Part shown: positions 26,284 through 35,369 of the stretch, in pieces | How the letters are laid out: the number at the start of each line of letters is the position of its first letter | Position numbering within the stretch: the stretch's first letter is position 1 | The notes under the pieces: generated by a model | Seen by the model: only the letters and a program-made list of their open reading frames with translations | What the model was told of the DNA's origin: nothing | Database searches by the model: none | Made by a program: the position numbers and the translations under genes | Origin: Desulfosporosinus orientis DSM 765 | Lineage (GTDB): Bacteria; Bacillota; Desulfitobacteriia; Desulfitobacteriales; Desulfitobacteriaceae | Length of the DNA stretch: 64,000 bases | NCBI RefSeq assembly: GCF_000235605.1 | Contig: NC_016584.1 | Span: 1,352,001 to 1,416,000 of the forward strand | Direction of reading: 5' to 3'

Positions 26284-26841
26284 ATGAACGTGATGATTAT
26301 AACAAGCAGTCCGAATATTGACGGCTTGACAGCCAACTGTGGCAAGAAAGCTCAAGCAGGAGCGGAGGAAGCAGGGGCTAAGGTTGTCGTGGTAAACCTA
26401 AATCACCACCAGATTGGCAATTGCCATGCTTGTGGAAACGGTTGGGGTCCATGTCGCAATGAACATCATTGTCAGGTCAATGACGACTTTCAAAAACTCC
26501 ATCTATCCATGGATAGTATGGATGCCTTTGTTCTCATAACCCCTGTCTATTGGGGAGAAATGAGTGAATCGGCGAAAGCATTTACTGACAGATTACGAAG
26601 GTGTGAGGCTCTTAAGAAGAAAAGAAATTTTTTGGAAGAAAAGCCGGTAATATCTATAGCTGCCGCAGGCGGAAGCGGTAATGGTATAACCTCATGCCTT
26701 ACATCAATGGAGAGACTCTTTACCCATGTGAAAGCCGAAAAATTTGATTTCATAGGAGTTACTCAGAAGAATAAGAACTACAAACTAACTACAATACATG
26801 AAGCAGTAAAAGAAATGGTATCAAAACGAAAGACAAAGTAA
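26284..26841 (+). CDS. NADPH-dependent FMN reductase / flavodoxin-fold protein
   Basis: 185 aa with an N-terminal flavodoxin-like phosphate loop (IITSSPNIDGLTANC), a CxACGNGWGPCR cysteine-containing segment as in iron-sulfur-flavoprotein-like reductases, and TPVYWGEMSESAKAFTDRL typical of the NADPH-dependent FMN reductase family. Start ATG 26284 behind AAGGA; an upstream TTG at 26275 is less likely. Electron partner and substrate unknown. Confidence 0.82.
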   Translation: MNVMIITSSPNIDGLTANCGKKAQAGAEEAGAKVVVVNLNHHQIGNCHACGNGWGPCRNEHHCQVNDDFQKLHLSMDSMDAFVLITPVYWGEMSESAKAFTDRLRRCEALKKKRNFLEEKPVISIAAAGGSGNGITSCLTSMERLFTHVKAEKFDFIGVTQKNKNYKLTTIHEAVKEMVSKRKTK

Positions 26842-26857
26842 GTACCACATAGAAAGA

Positions 26858-26898
26858 AAGCCATCCCCTGATTTGTTGATCGGAAGGATGGCTTCTTA
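26858..26898. terminator. Bidirectional terminator between convergent genes
   Basis: Stem AAGCCATCC (26858-26866) with GGATGGCTT (26886-26894), short T-rich flanks on both sides. It lies between the FMN reductase gene and the leftward 105-aa gene. Confidence 0.7.
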
Positions 26899-26914
26899 CA
26901 TTACTTAGATAACG

Positions 26915-27232
26915 CTACTTTGAAGCTTCATTTTTTTTGAAGTAATTAGACACAGCTGTGGACTGCATTTCTTCCCAGCTTTTAAATTTAGTGGTTTTCT
27001 TAATAAACTCATCAAAATCTTCATTCAGGAGAGCTAAAAATTCTTGAAAACTGTTAATATTAAACTTTCCAAAAGTAAGCAGTTCCCCGAAATTTGCAAA
27101 TTGAGTGTACTTAGACATAAACAATGGGGTGAACAGATCAGTAAAGCTTACCATTTTCATAGGCGAACTATCAGCATTTTTTTCAAGATTGTTAGTAAAG
27201 CGGTCTAAATCGGCTTGATCTTTGTCATTCAT
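26915..27232 (-). CDS. 105-aa helical protein of unknown function
   Basis: Strong SD (AAGGTGGTGAA) before the ATG. Acidic N-terminus, then aromatic-rich helices (FTDLFTPLFMSKYTQFANFGELL; FQEFLALLNEDFDEFIKK) and a basic end. The pattern recalls phasin-like or short helical-bundle proteins, but no family is recognised. First of three small leftward genes before pckA. Confidence 0.65.
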   Translation of the reverse strand: MNDKDQADLDRFTNNLEKNADSSPMKMVSFTDLFTPLFMSKYTQFANFGELLTFGKFNINSFQEFLALLNEDFDEFIKKTTKFKSWEEMQSTAVSNYFKKNEASK

Positions 27233-27319
27233 AGGTTCACCACCTTTAGGATATGTAAATTTGTAGACAACTAATTTACATTATATTATAAATGGCAATT
27301 ATAGAAAAGCTTCAGGGAG

Positions 27320-27529
27320 TTATTCTGAATCATTTTTATAGGGGTGCTCGTCAATATTCCAAAAGGTGCCGCCGGGCTTAAAGGCGTCGGTACTGATGAT
27401 TTCCATTTCTCCTTCACGAAGCGCAGTGTTAAAGAATTGTTCAATGGTAATTCCAAGTTTTGAACATACATAATTAAGACGTCGCTTCTCATCGTCAGAA
27501 ACTGGAATGACTAGGTATTGAGTCTTCAT
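27320..27529 (-). CDS. 69-aa protein, possible ribbon-helix-helix-like regulator
   Basis: Good SD (GAGGTGAT) before the ATG. The N-terminus TQYLVIPVSDDEKRRLNYVCSKLGITIEQFFNTAL has the beta-strand/helix/helix pattern of CopG/Arc-type proteins (VSDDEKRRL as helix A). No toxin or partner gene adjoins it. Assignment is by pattern only. Confidence 0.6.
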   Translation of the reverse strand: MKTQYLVIPVSDDEKRRLNYVCSKLGITIEQFFNTALREGEMEIISTDAFKPGGTFWNIDEHPYKNDSE

Positions 27530-27607
27530 AATAAAATCACCTCTTAATTAGTGATTCGCTATAAAGAGCTAAAAACCTGCCTGGGATACTGAAAAACTCA
27601 AAATCCC

Positions 27608-28054
27608 TTAATTAGGGTGTTTTTCCATGTAGTCTCGAAGCCAAAGAGTATGGAATTCCTCGTCAAGAAGGTACTCCATTAGAGTATCACGCAGTTCTGA
27701 GTAGTGCTTTTCTTTACTTTCAGCAATAAATGCTCTATAGGTTTCCATAGCCTTATTTTCTAAAGCAATTCCTAACTTACAGGTGTTAACTGCTCCTGTC
27801 GACCCTACCATATCTCCTAATAATCCGCCTGCAAATTCAAAAACAGATCCAATGACTTTGGGAACCTCAACACTAGACTTGTCTAAAAGCTGGGCAAAAA
27901 AGTCAGCGTGACCGCCTTCGATTTGTACCATTTTTTCAAAGGCTTTACTATAGTATTCATTGGTAGACGTCGAAATCTGCGCTTGATAAAAAGCGACTTG
28001 AAAGGTCTCGAGAGTATAAAATTCCTTTAGCCGAGTAATTAGCTTAGTATCCAT
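27608..28054 (-). CDS. Ferritin-like diiron-domain protein (COQ7/rubrerythrin-like)
   Basis: 148 aa, four-helix-bundle pattern with paired Glu/His motifs: ETFQVAFYQ, EGGHADFF (ExxH), ENKAMETYRAF and EEFHTLWL (ExxH). These are the ligands of a diiron site in the ferritin-like superfamily. Start chosen at ATG 28054, where GGGGG gives 7-nt spacing; ATG 28060 abuts the SD. Likely oxidative-stress or iron-related; precise role unknown. Confidence 0.72.
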   Translation of the reverse strand: MDTKLITRLKEFYTLETFQVAFYQAQISTSTNEYYSKAFEKMVQIEGGHADFFAQLLDKSSVEVPKVIGSVFEFAGGLLGDMVGSTGAVNTCKLGIALENKAMETYRAFIAESKEKHYSELRDTLMEYLLDEEFHTLWLRDYMEKHPN

Positions 28055-28240
28055 TGGCATCCCCCATAAGCATAAGTATTCATTAGTCTATACATAGAAT
28101 TGTACAAAGTTGGCTCTTTTATCCCATATAAAAAAAACTTGGAAAAGATGGGCTGTTTCTGTTAATATAGAGAGGGTCGCAAATTGTTCAATGTATACAA
28201 TGTTCTACATATTGAAAGAATCTTAGGGGGTTAATTAGAA

Positions 28241-29815
28241 ATGGATGTCAATTCCCGTGTTGAACGCTTGTTTATTATAAATCCTCCTGTCGGAAGAAAC
28301 CTGCCTGTCAGCCAGCTTATAGAAACTGCTTTATCTCGGCAGGAAGGAGTTCTGACAAATACCGGCGCTCTTTGTTGTACTACTGGCAAATACACTGGAC
28401 GTTCTCCCAAGGATCGCTTTATTGTGCAGGATGCTTCGATAAGTCAGCAAATTGCTTGGGGAAATGTTAACAAACCTATTAGCCCTGAAATATTTTCTAA
28501 TCTTTATGAAAGAACTATAGCTTATTTGGAAACAAAGGATTATTTTGTGTTTGATGGTTTTGCTGGAGCTGATGACAACTATAGTATGCCGATTAGGGTT
28601 ATTAACGAGTATGCTTGGCAAAATATTTTTGTCCAACAGTTATTTATTAGACCTACTGCTGACCAATTAGAAAACCATCAGCCAGAATTCACCTTGATAT
28701 GTACTCCTGGTCTAAAGGCCGATCCTGATAAAGACGGAACGAACTCGGAAGCTTATATCCTTCTTTCCCTTGAGAAAAAAGTAATTATTCTGGGTGGTAC
28801 GGAATACGCAGGGGAAATGAAAAAATCGATATTTAGTGTCCTTAATTACTTTATGCCTTATCGTGATGTTTTACCCATGCACTGTTCTGCTAATGTTGGG
28901 GCAAGAGGCGATGTAGCACTTTTTTTCGGTTTATCTGGAACCGGAAAAACAACTCTGTCAGCTGATCCCGAGCGGAGGCTGATTGGGGATGATGAGCATG
29001 GCTGGTCTGGAAAAGGGGTATTTAACTTTGAAGGTGGGTGTTATGCTAAATGCATTGATCTGTCACATGAAAAGGAGCCTCAAATCTGGAATGCCATTCG
29101 CTTTGGGACCGTGTTGGAAAATGTAGTATTAGATAAAGAGTTGAGAGTTCCCGATTACCGTGACAATTCACTAACAGAAAATACTAGGGCGGGCTATCCC
29201 GTTCATTATATTGACAATGCTTTAATACCTAGTTTGGCGGGTCATCCTCGAGTGGTCATATTTCTGACGGCCGATGCTTTTGGTGTTTTACCTCCCATCT
29301 CAAAACTTTCCAAAGAGCAAGCAATGTATCATTTTCTATCCGGCTATACTTCAAAGCTTGCCGGCACAGAGCGGGGCATCACGGAACCGCAAGTTACGTT
29401 TTCAACGTGTTTCGGAGAGCCGTTTTTGCCTTTAAACCCATCTGTCTATGCAAGAATGTTGGGTGAACGAATTGATGAGCATGATGCCCAAGTGTACCTT
29501 GTAAATACAGGGTGGTCGGGAGGACCGTACGGAATCGGAAAACGTTTGAATTTAACCTATACCAGGGCTATGATCACGGCTGCTTTAAATGGAGAACTGG
29601 AGAAGGTGTCCTATTGCCCTGACCCTGTCTTTGGCTTACAAATACCGGAAACCGTAACCGGCGTACCAACAGAAATTCTTACCCCTAGAAATACTTGGGA
29701 AGATAGTAGTGCCTATGACAAAACAGCACAATCTCTTGCTGAGAGTTTTGGTATAAATTTTCAAAAATTCAAAGATGTTTCTTCAGATATTCGCTCTGCC
29801 GGTCCCAATATTTAA
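28241..29815 (+). CDS. pckA: Phosphoenolpyruvate carboxykinase (ATP)
   Basis: Interconverts oxaloacetate + ATP with PEP + CO2 + ADP, a gluconeogenic or anaplerotic step. 524 aa. Motifs: [15 protein letters not shown], substrate arginine region, P-loop [14 protein letters not shown] (residues ~230-243), IGDDEHGW with metal-binding aspartates, and [10 protein letters not shown]. The ATG follows TTAGGGGGTT. Monocistronic: terminators or opposite-strand genes lie on both sides. Confidence 0.96.
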   Translation: MDVNSRVERLFIINPPVGRNLPVSQLIETALSRQEGVLTNTGALCCTTGKYTGRSPKDRFIVQDASISQQIAWGNVNKPISPEIFSNLYERTIAYLETKDYFVFDGFAGADDNYSMPIRVINEYAWQNIFVQQLFIRPTADQLENHQPEFTLICTPGLKADPDKDGTNSEAYILLSLEKKVIILGGTEYAGEMKKSIFSVLNYFMPYRDVLPMHCSANVGARGDVALFFGLSGTGKTTLSADPERRLIGDDEHGWSGKGVFNFEGGCYAKCIDLSHEKEPQIWNAIRFGTVLENVVLDKELRVPDYRDNSLTENTRAGYPVHYIDNALIPSLAGHPRVVIFLTADAFGVLPPISKLSKEQAMYHFLSGYTSKLAGTERGITEPQVTFSTCFGEPFLPLNPSVYARMLGERIDEHDAQVYLVNTGWSGGPYGIGKRLNLTYTRAMITAALNGELEKVSYCPDPVFGLQIPETVTGVPTEILTPRNTWEDSSAYDKTAQSLAESFGINFQKFKDVSSDIRSAGPNI

Positions 29816-29834
29816 AAACTATGATATTAATGTG

Positions 29835-29870
29835 AAGCGATTTCATTAAATAATGAGATCGCTTTTGTTT
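29835..29870 (+). terminator. Terminator after pckA
   Basis: Stem AAGCGATTTCATTA (29835-29848) with TAATGAGATCGCTT (29851-29864), one mismatch, followed by TTGTTTTT. It is 20 nt past the stop. Confidence 0.85.
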
Positions 29871-30006
29871 TTCTCTCTAAGCTCAATCATCCTCCATGCA
29901 GCATAGCACCAGCGAATTTTTCGAATATTATATTTATTTTAGCGTCAGAAAATGTTCCTCAAATGCGTCTTATTGATAAGTAAAACTTTTGAGGGGAGGA
30001 GTCTAT

Positions 30007-30147
30007 ATCAAAGCACTAGACTTTTTACTAACATCCGGCTGTTTCTTTCTTTTAGGCTATAGCTTATGTTACATGACTCTTTCGTGCCATAATAGATTAA
30101 AAACACAAAATGTTGCCTTAGATTCATCACAATTTCTACACAAATAG
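30007..30147 (+). other. Open frame with strong SD but no standard start codon (46 codons)
   Basis: GGGGAGGAG (29993-30001) precedes a frame open from ATC 30007 to TAG 30145, encoding a hydrophobic Cys-containing segment (ALDFLLTSGCFFLLGYSL) and a polar tail. There is no ATG, GTG or TTG at proper spacing. It could be a near-cognate start, a decayed gene or chance. The rest of 29871-30232 shows no other feature. Confidence 0.2.
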
Positions 30148-30232
30148 GTCACGAAAATGCAACAAATATAGTTTATATTAAATATAATATCAGTAGAACA
30201 CCAGCTAAATTAAGAAAGGAGATGGTTTGAAC

Positions 30233-30316
30233 ATGAAATTAATCATTACCTTGCTCTTACTAGGTATGGTTCCCGCTTTATTGAGAATGTTGCCAGTAAA
30301 TGAATATTCGGAGTAA
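30233..30316 (+). CDS. 27-aa predicted membrane micropeptide
   Basis: ATG 30233 is preceded by AAAGGAG about 11 nt upstream. The peptide is hydrophobic (MKLIITLLLLGMVPALL) with a short polar end (VNEYSE). No family recognised. Spacing is a little long, so coding is likely but not certain. Confidence 0.45.
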   Translation: MKLIITLLLLGMVPALLRMLPVNEYSE

Positions 30317-30447
30317 TCATAATCTCCGGAATGCCTTAAGAAGATTTTCCGTGTTATAGCGGTTATATATAGGTAGAATTCTCACAAAGAGTTACAAAGA
30401 TTCTGGGCTGTGTAAGCCTAGTTTAGGATCTAATATTAGGAGAAGAC

Positions 30448-30484
30448 AAACAAAAGCGTTATCACTTTGATAACGCTTTTGTTT
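30448..30484. terminator. Perfect 17-bp bidirectional terminator
   Basis: Arms 30448-30464 and 30468-30484 are perfectly complementary with a 3-nt loop; T-rich in both directions. It sits 6 nt beyond the stop of the leftward 168-aa gene and can also end rightward transcription. Confidence 0.85.
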
Positions 30485-30489
30485 TAACT

Positions 30490-30996
30490 TTAGGCTGATT
30501 CTTCATTTCCATTTGATTTGTCTTTCCAGCCATCCCATTTCGGAGCTGTAGCCAATTGTCTTTTCATAGATTTACATTGTATCATCCAGGGACCGATACT
30601 GAGAGTGGGCATGTCCAAAGATAAATGAGTAATCAAAATTCCCAGATGTCTCCTGAAAGCCTTACTTCCTCTGTCAGCAACAACGTCGAATTCCTCGATG
30701 ATTTCTAAGACTTCGCTTATATTAGAACAAATCGATCCATTGGCTTTATTTTTATGGGATAGGAAATATCCAATTAAATCTGTCTCCTTATTCTGGGTTT
30801 CATCGTCTAAAGGTTGTTCTTCTTCTCTGTATTGAAGACCGTTAATGGTATCGATGGCTTCTTTTAGCTCTTCTGCTCGTTGTATGACTTCTATAAGATT
30901 TGTTCCTTGAGTTACACAACCTTTTACTTCAAGTATTTCTGCTAACCATTGTCCTTCCTCATTTAGCGGGCTGGCAATTAAAGTACAATGTTTCAT
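30490..30996 (-). CDS. 168-aa protein with HicB-like N-terminal domain, function unknown
   Basis: The N-terminal ~50 residues (CTLIASPLNEEGQWLAEILE, VKGCVTQGTNLIEVIQRAEELKEAI) follow the HicB/UPF0150 fold pattern: strand, strand, PGC-like turn, helix. The remaining ~110 residues are of unknown type, with a central acidic stretch and a basic C-terminus (MKRQLATAPKWDGWKDK). No hicA-type mRNA interferase is adjacent, so this is not an evident toxin-antitoxin pair. SD TTTGGAGGT. Confidence 0.65.
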   Translation of the reverse strand: MKHCTLIASPLNEEGQWLAEILEVKGCVTQGTNLIEVIQRAEELKEAIDTINGLQYREEEQPLDDETQNKETDLIGYFLSHKNKANGSICSNISEVLEIIEEFDVVADRGSKAFRRHLGILITHLSLDMPTLSIGPWMIQCKSMKRQLATAPKWDGWKDKSNGNEESA

Positions 30997-31142
30997 TGCT
31001 TAACCTCCAAAAAGAAATTTATGGTAAACAGTTCAAGGTGTGCATGGAAAATCCTTCCTTTAATTTAAAGGATCGTTCGTGATTATCCGACGGAGCATTT
31101 CTTAGTGAGTTCCTGTTTGTTAAAATCAGACAAGAAAAGAGA

Positions 31143-32054
31143 CTATTTCTCCATTTCTTGCACTTTTTGATATAGCCATTCGTTGACCGGTGTAGGAACA
31201 TGGTGTTTTTTTCCTAAGGTGATGACAGTTCCTGAAAAAAGGTCAACTTCGGTTTTTCGGCCTACAGCCATATCTTGGCGCATGGAAGGCATCCCTTCAG
31301 GGCTTAACTTAGTAAGGATATTCAGCCAATAGGTTAAATCGGATTCGTTTAAATGGATACCTACTTTTTGAGAGAGATCAATAACTTCCCTCATGGCAGC
31401 AATCATGATCCGGCGAGGTTCTCCCTCTATTTGGATACCACCGTAATTCGTGGAAAAGACTGCAACGCTCTGATTAACACCTGTATTTAACATGAATTTT
31501 CCCCACATCTGATGCACCATATCCTTTGGAACTTCATAAGGAAAATGGATTCTATCTAGAAATTCGGCAACCGCCTGAACCTTTGTTGACCAGACAGTAT
31601 TGTTTTTTTCACCGAAACAGAGCATTCCTAGGTTTTTATAGGTAACCTTATTATCAATCTTTACGGCGTCCATCCCTTGGGCAACACAATAAAGCATTTT
31701 TTCTATACCGAATTTTTCACCAATGATTTCTTCGCTGGTAATTCCATTTAACGCCGAGAGAATAATCGTGTGTTCTCCAACTTGAAACCGGGCATCTTCA
31801 ATAGCTTCTTTCAGCTGATTGAATTTTACACATACGATTAATAAATCCGCAGGCTTTTCAATTTGCTCCGGCAATACATAATTGAAGTCAAGACGATTTC
31901 CATTACAATAGACACCATTTTGACGATAGTTTTGAATGCGATTTTGATTGGCAATAATGCGAACATTATGGCGGGGAAGTTTTTTTGTCAAATACTCAGA
32001 AATAATAGTTCCCAGAGCTCCCAACCCGATAACGGCAACAGTTTTAATCTTCAT
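31143..32054 (-). CDS. Ketopantoate reductase-family protein (PanE/ApbA)
   Basis: 303 aa. Rossmann NADP site VIGLGALGTII at the N-terminus, then the family's catalytic region (VKFNQLKEAIED, SALNGITSEE, WGKFMLNTGVNQ) and a helical C-terminal domain. PanE reduces 2-dehydropantoate to pantoate for CoA synthesis, but many paralogues in Firmicutes have other substrates. Monocistronic with SD AGAGGAA. The lysine/asparagine/glutamate set looks complete, so it is probably an active reductase. Confidence 0.82.
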   Translation of the reverse strand: MKIKTVAVIGLGALGTIISEYLTKKLPRHNVRIIANQNRIQNYRQNGVYCNGNRLDFNYVLPEQIEKPADLLIVCVKFNQLKEAIEDARFQVGEHTIILSALNGITSEEIIGEKFGIEKMLYCVAQGMDAVKIDNKVTYKNLGMLCFGEKNNTVWSTKVQAVAEFLDRIHFPYEVPKDMVHQMWGKFMLNTGVNQSVAVFSTNYGGIQIEGEPRRIMIAAMREVIDLSQKVGIHLNESDLTYWLNILTKLSPEGMPSMRQDMAVGRKTEVDLFSGTVITLGKKHHVPTPVNEWLYQKVQEMEK

Positions 32055-32225
32055 TGTTAATTCCTCTCAATTATCTTTATTAAATAATTTTTAATGTGAT
32101 TCATTTGTATTATATTACTTAAAATCAGAATTGGAAAATATTTTACTTTTGGAGATACGAGTTACCTATAACTTACCAATCTCGAATACCTGCATTTATC
32201 CCCTTATAAATGTTATAATAAGTCG

Positions 32226-32381
32226 AAGGGATTAAGTGTCCCTTGGTCTTTTTCATGTAATATGCTCCTCTTTTTCCCTCCGGGGACAGCAATTCGGAGG
32301 GGACTTTTTCGAATAGTATACATTTCTTCGCAAATCAAACGGGTTTGCAGCCGATGATCTCCCTAGGGAGATCATTTTTTT
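32226..32381 (+). ncRNA. Candidate ~155-nt small RNA with own promoter and terminator
   Basis: An extended -10 (TGTTATAAT, 32211-32219) is followed by a GC-rich stretch with hairpins AAGGGA/TCCCTT (~32226-32244), CCCTCCG/CGGAGGG (~32277-32302) and GCAAA/TTTGC, ending in the perfect terminator palindrome ATGATCTCCC/GGGAGATCAT (32354-32375) and seven T's. There is no ORF with an SD. No known RNA family was recognised; 6S-like length is noted but unproven. Confidence 0.45.
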
Positions 32382-32386
32382 ACTAA

Positions 32387-32470
32387 TGTGAATGGTAAAC
32401 TAAACCATACACATTTACGCCAATGAAAGCATACAAGTTTCTGCCACAAACCATACAACATTTTGCCAAT
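32387..32470. repeat. Left end of IS21 element: terminal inverted repeat and internal repeats
   Basis: Starts TGTGAATGGTAAACTAAACC and contains repeated CCATACA units (near 32404, 32449 and 32473), matching the inverted right end at 34790-34845. These are likely transposase binding sites. Confidence 0.75.
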
Positions 32471-32548
32471 AACCATACAACTTAAATCAAATACAGCTAT
32501 CTGACTTTGTTAGAATAGGGGCTAGCAAAGAGGTCAGGAGCTGTTAGA

Positions 32549-34060
32549 ATGAAAGGATTTAAGATGTATAAACAGATACAGCAACTTAAAGAGATTGGAT
32601 TCACTCGATCTCGGGCTGCCAAGCAGCTGAACATAAATCGGGAAACCGTAACAAGATATTGGAACATGACAGCGGATGAATTCGCCAAACAGCTGTATAG
32701 CATTAACCGAGAACTGCTACTTTCAAAATATGAGGAAATTATCATCAGCTGGTTGAAACAATACCCAACAATGACAGCCGCACAAGTATGCGATTGGCTC
32801 AAGGAGCATTACAAAGAGGATATCAAGGAACGAACGGTCAGCCGTTATGTCAAAGGGTTACGAGAGGAATATAATCTTAAAAAATCCAATCATCCCAGAG
32901 ATTATGAGGCTGTAGAAGAGCTCCCAATGGGGCAGCAGTTACAGGTGGACTTTGGTGAAAAGTGGATGCAATCCATTGATGGGCAGCGTGTAAAGATTCG
33001 CTTTGCAGCCTTTGTACTCGCTCATGCACGTTACAAATGGGCATTCTTTCAAACTCGGCCATTCACAACAAGCGATCTGGTTTCAAGCTGTCATCAGTGC
33101 TTTAGATATATAGGTGGGATGCCGCTAGAAATGGTATTTGATCAGGATAGTATCGTCAGCGTTTCAGAAAACTATGGAGATATTATTCATACCTTTGAGT
33201 TTGAGAAGTTCCGGCAAGAATGCAATTTAAAAGTATACCTCTGCCGCGCAGCTGATCCGGAAAGCAAAGGTAAGATCGAGAATGTGGTTAAATTCATCAA
33301 GTATAATTTCCTTGAAAACAGACTTTTTGCTGATGAGGAAGTTCTCAACAGTTCGTTCCTAAAATGGTTGGATAGAACCGGTAATGCGAAAATTCACGGC
33401 ACTACCAAAAAGATACCAGCCAAGGTGTTTGAAGATGAACGTGAACACCTAAGACCTCTGCTGGACATCCGATTAAATGGTGATGTAACCATCTGCAGAA
33501 ATGTTCGGAAAGATAACACGATCGTCTACGACAGCAATCGGTACTCTTTACCTCTCGGTACATACAACAACCAAAAAGAGGTCAGCATTGAAGCGAAGAA
33601 TGAAAAATTGACGATTATGACCGTATTCGGTGAATTTATCTGTGAACATCCCATCTCAACCGGCAGAGGTCAATTAATTAAGAGCACCAGTCATTCCAGA
33701 GATATTACAGACTCGATGGATAAAGCTCAAACTACTGTTGATAAGCTGTTATTATTCAAGGCAACCGATTTTCTGCAGACAATTCGAACAGAAAAAGCAC
33801 GCTATGCCCGTGATCAGTTCCGGTTGCTGCAAACATTATGCGATAAATATGGAATTGATGACGTACTAAATGCCATCAAATATTGTGAGGTGAGCAAACT
33901 CTTCGGAATAACGTATGTAAAGGATTTTTTAGAGCACAGTGCTAAACCAAAACAAGTAATCGTCCTGAATGCTATTCCGGTTAGCAACAACAAGTACCAT
34001 GTAACTACAGAGAAACGCTCTTTGGATGTGTATGCAAAGGCAGGTGGCAACCATGAATGA
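32549..34060 (+). CDS. istA: IS21 family transposase IstA
   Basis: 503-aa DDE transposase. N-terminal helix-turn-helix ([21 protein letters not shown]), then an RNase-H-like core with candidate acidic residues in [15 protein letters not shown] and [13 protein letters not shown]-terminal beta-rich domain follows. AGGAG precedes the ATG by a suitable gap. It ends inside istB by an 8-nt overlap, the normal coupling for this family. No frameshift or stop is present. Confidence 0.95.
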   Translation: MKGFKMYKQIQQLKEIGFTRSRAAKQLNINRETVTRYWNMTADEFAKQLYSINRELLLSKYEEIIISWLKQYPTMTAAQVCDWLKEHYKEDIKERTVSRYVKGLREEYNLKKSNHPRDYEAVEELPMGQQLQVDFGEKWMQSIDGQRVKIRFAAFVLAHARYKWAFFQTRPFTTSDLVSSCHQCFRYIGGMPLEMVFDQDSIVSVSENYGDIIHTFEFEKFRQECNLKVYLCRAADPESKGKIENVVKFIKYNFLENRLFADEEVLNSSFLKWLDRTGNAKIHGTTKKIPAKVFEDEREHLRPLLDIRLNGDVTICRNVRKDNTIVYDSNRYSLPLGTYNNQKEVSIEAKNEKLTIMTVFGEFICEHPISTGRGQLIKSTSHSRDITDSMDKAQTTVDKLLLFKATDFLQTIRTEKARYARDQFRLLQTLCDKYGIDDVLNAIKYCEVSKLFGITYVKDFLEHSAKPKQVIVLNAIPVSNNKYHVTTEKRSLDVYAKAGGNHE

Positions 34061-34793
34061 ACGGATTGAACGTGTCAATGCATTAGTATCGGGACTGCAT
34101 TTGGTCCCTGTTGATTTAGAAAACCTATATGCTAAAAAGAATAATCTCACGCCTCTCGAAAGCGTTGAGGTTTTCCTTTCAGAGCAACAACGTCTTCGGA
34201 CCGAAAAGCAAAATCTAATTCGCAGAAGAAGAGCAAATCTACCCGCCGAAAAAACCCTGGAAACCTTCGACTTCGGATTCCAACGCAGCGTATCTAAGGA
34301 ACAGATGCTAAGATTGTCCGATATGACTTGGGTTGAGCAAGCGTTCAACATTTGTTTTCTGGGCCCCCCTGGTATCGGAAAAACGCATTTGGCTTTATCC
34401 TTAGCGGTCCAGGCTTTAAACCTAGGTTATGCCGTAGCTTTTACGACCTTGGATGAACTCATAATTACACTAAAAACCTCGCAAATCTCGACCGCCAGTA
34501 AGAGACGAATAAAAATACTCAACTCGGCAGCACTGGTTATTATTGATGAAGTTGGCTTCATGCCACTTTCTACAATAGAAGCCAACCTATTCTTCGGTTT
34601 CGTGTCCTCAATGTCCGAGAAAACATCACTGATTATTACCTCAAACAAAGGATTCGATGAATGGGTTGACTTTTTAGGGGATGCAACAATTACAACTGCG
34701 ATTTTAGACCGTCTTATCCACCACTGCGAGATTTTAAATATGACGGGCAACAGCTACAGACTCCAACATAGGAAGACTATAACCCAGAAATAA
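34053..34793 (+). CDS. istB: IS21 family transposition helper ATPase IstB
   Basis: 246-aa AAA+ ATPase related to DnaC. Walker [12 protein letters not shown], Walker [13 protein letters not shown], sensor-1 region [12 protein letters not shown]. Start ATG 34053 behind GGCAGGTGG; a longer in-frame GTG start at 34026 lies inside istA. IstB stimulates IstA and directs target choice. Intact. Confidence 0.95.
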   Translation: MNERIERVNALVSGLHLVPVDLENLYAKKNNLTPLESVEVFLSEQQRLRTEKQNLIRRRRANLPAEKTLETFDFGFQRSVSKEQMLRLSDMTWVEQAFNICFLGPPGIGKTHLALSLAVQALNLGYAVAFTTLDELIITLKTSQISTASKRRIKILNSAALVIIDEVGFMPLSTIEANLFFGFVSSMSEKTSLIITSNKGFDEWVDFLGDATITTAILDRLIHHCEILNMTGNSYRLQHRKTITQK

Positions 34794-34795
34794 AA

Positions 34796-34845
34796 TGTTG
34801 TATGGTTTGTGGCGAAAAGTTGCTGGTTTTACTTGACTGCTTACA
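34796..34845. repeat. Right end of IS21 element: terminal inverted repeat
   Basis: Read in reverse complement it begins TGTAAGCAGTCAAGTAAAAC and shares CGCC and CCATACAAC blocks with the left end. It is followed by the ACTAA target duplicate. Confidence 0.75.
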
Positions 34846-34984
34846 ACTAATCGGCTCTTCTAACATTCCAACGATATCTTAATAAATTCTTGACATTCTG
34901 GACTCTGAATATCAATATCTCTATTGTATTCTTAGAACAGAGAAGATCCTCATAGATAGAAAAACTAACTACATGAAAAAGACC

Positions 34985-35018
34985 GAAAAACCGCTCTTGC
35001 TGTGGAGCGGTTTTTCAT
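34985..35018 (+). terminator. Terminator-like hairpin downstream of the IS element
   Basis: Stem GAAAAACCGCTC (34985-34996) with GAGCGGTTTTTC (35005-35016), T-rich 3' arm. It may end read-through from the IS. The rest of 34851-35142 shows nothing else. Confidence 0.75.
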
Positions 35019-35142
35019 ATTGTAGGGTTAATAAACCCCAAATTTGTAGAGAAATTGAAATTATGTTACTATTAGAAGAAAAATAATCCCATTAACAAAT
35101 GATTGAAAGGATTTAAGGACCCTTATATTGAAGGGGGATATT

Positions 35143-35331
35143 ATGAATAAAGAATTTATTTATAAAATTTGTGATAACTTGATTGATCAATTGACGGTTC
35201 TTAAAGGTAGTATACAGCTTGAGAAAATGAACAATAAAGTTGACCATTCAATTACAATATTACAGGAAGTAGCAAATATCGAAAAAACGATCAATGAACT
35301 AGTACATCAATTAATCAATTTGGATAATTAA
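35143..35331 (+). CDS. 62-aa helical-hairpin protein, degenerate DHp/Spo0B-like
   Basis: Two long helices. The first (FIYKICDNLIDQLTVLKGSI) follows the histidine-kinase HisKA helix pattern, in which the usual xHExRxPLTxIKG becomes CDNLIDQLTVLKG: the phospho-accepting histidine position is Asp or Asn. Start ATG 35143 behind AAGGGGGATA. The next gene, 38 nt on, encodes a Spo0F-like receiver, suggesting a partner or decoy role rather than catalysis. Similarity is by eye and moderate. Confidence 0.55.
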   Translation: MNKEFIYKICDNLIDQLTVLKGSIQLEKMNNKVDHSITILQEVANIEKTINELVHQLINLDN

Positions 35332-35369
35332 CTTTTTGTGATAGGAGTTTTTACTAAGGAGATGGAGTT

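Larger units (their letters stand above)
32387..34845 (+). mobile_element. IS21-family insertion sequence, apparently complete
   Basis: 2459-bp element with istA and istB. Outer ends begin TGT and finish ACA; the first ~50 bp of each end align as imperfect inverted repeats, and further inward both contain CCACAAACCATACAACATTT, the repeated internal sites typical of IS21. It is bounded by a 5-bp direct repeat ACTAA (32382-32386 and 34846-34850), the target duplication. Both genes are uninterrupted, suggesting a recent, possibly active copy. Confidence 0.92.

Noticed and set aside
35128-35142. TTG start giving a 67-aa version of the DHp-like protein
   Set aside because: The AAGGGGG SD lies between this TTG and ATG 35143 and fits the latter.
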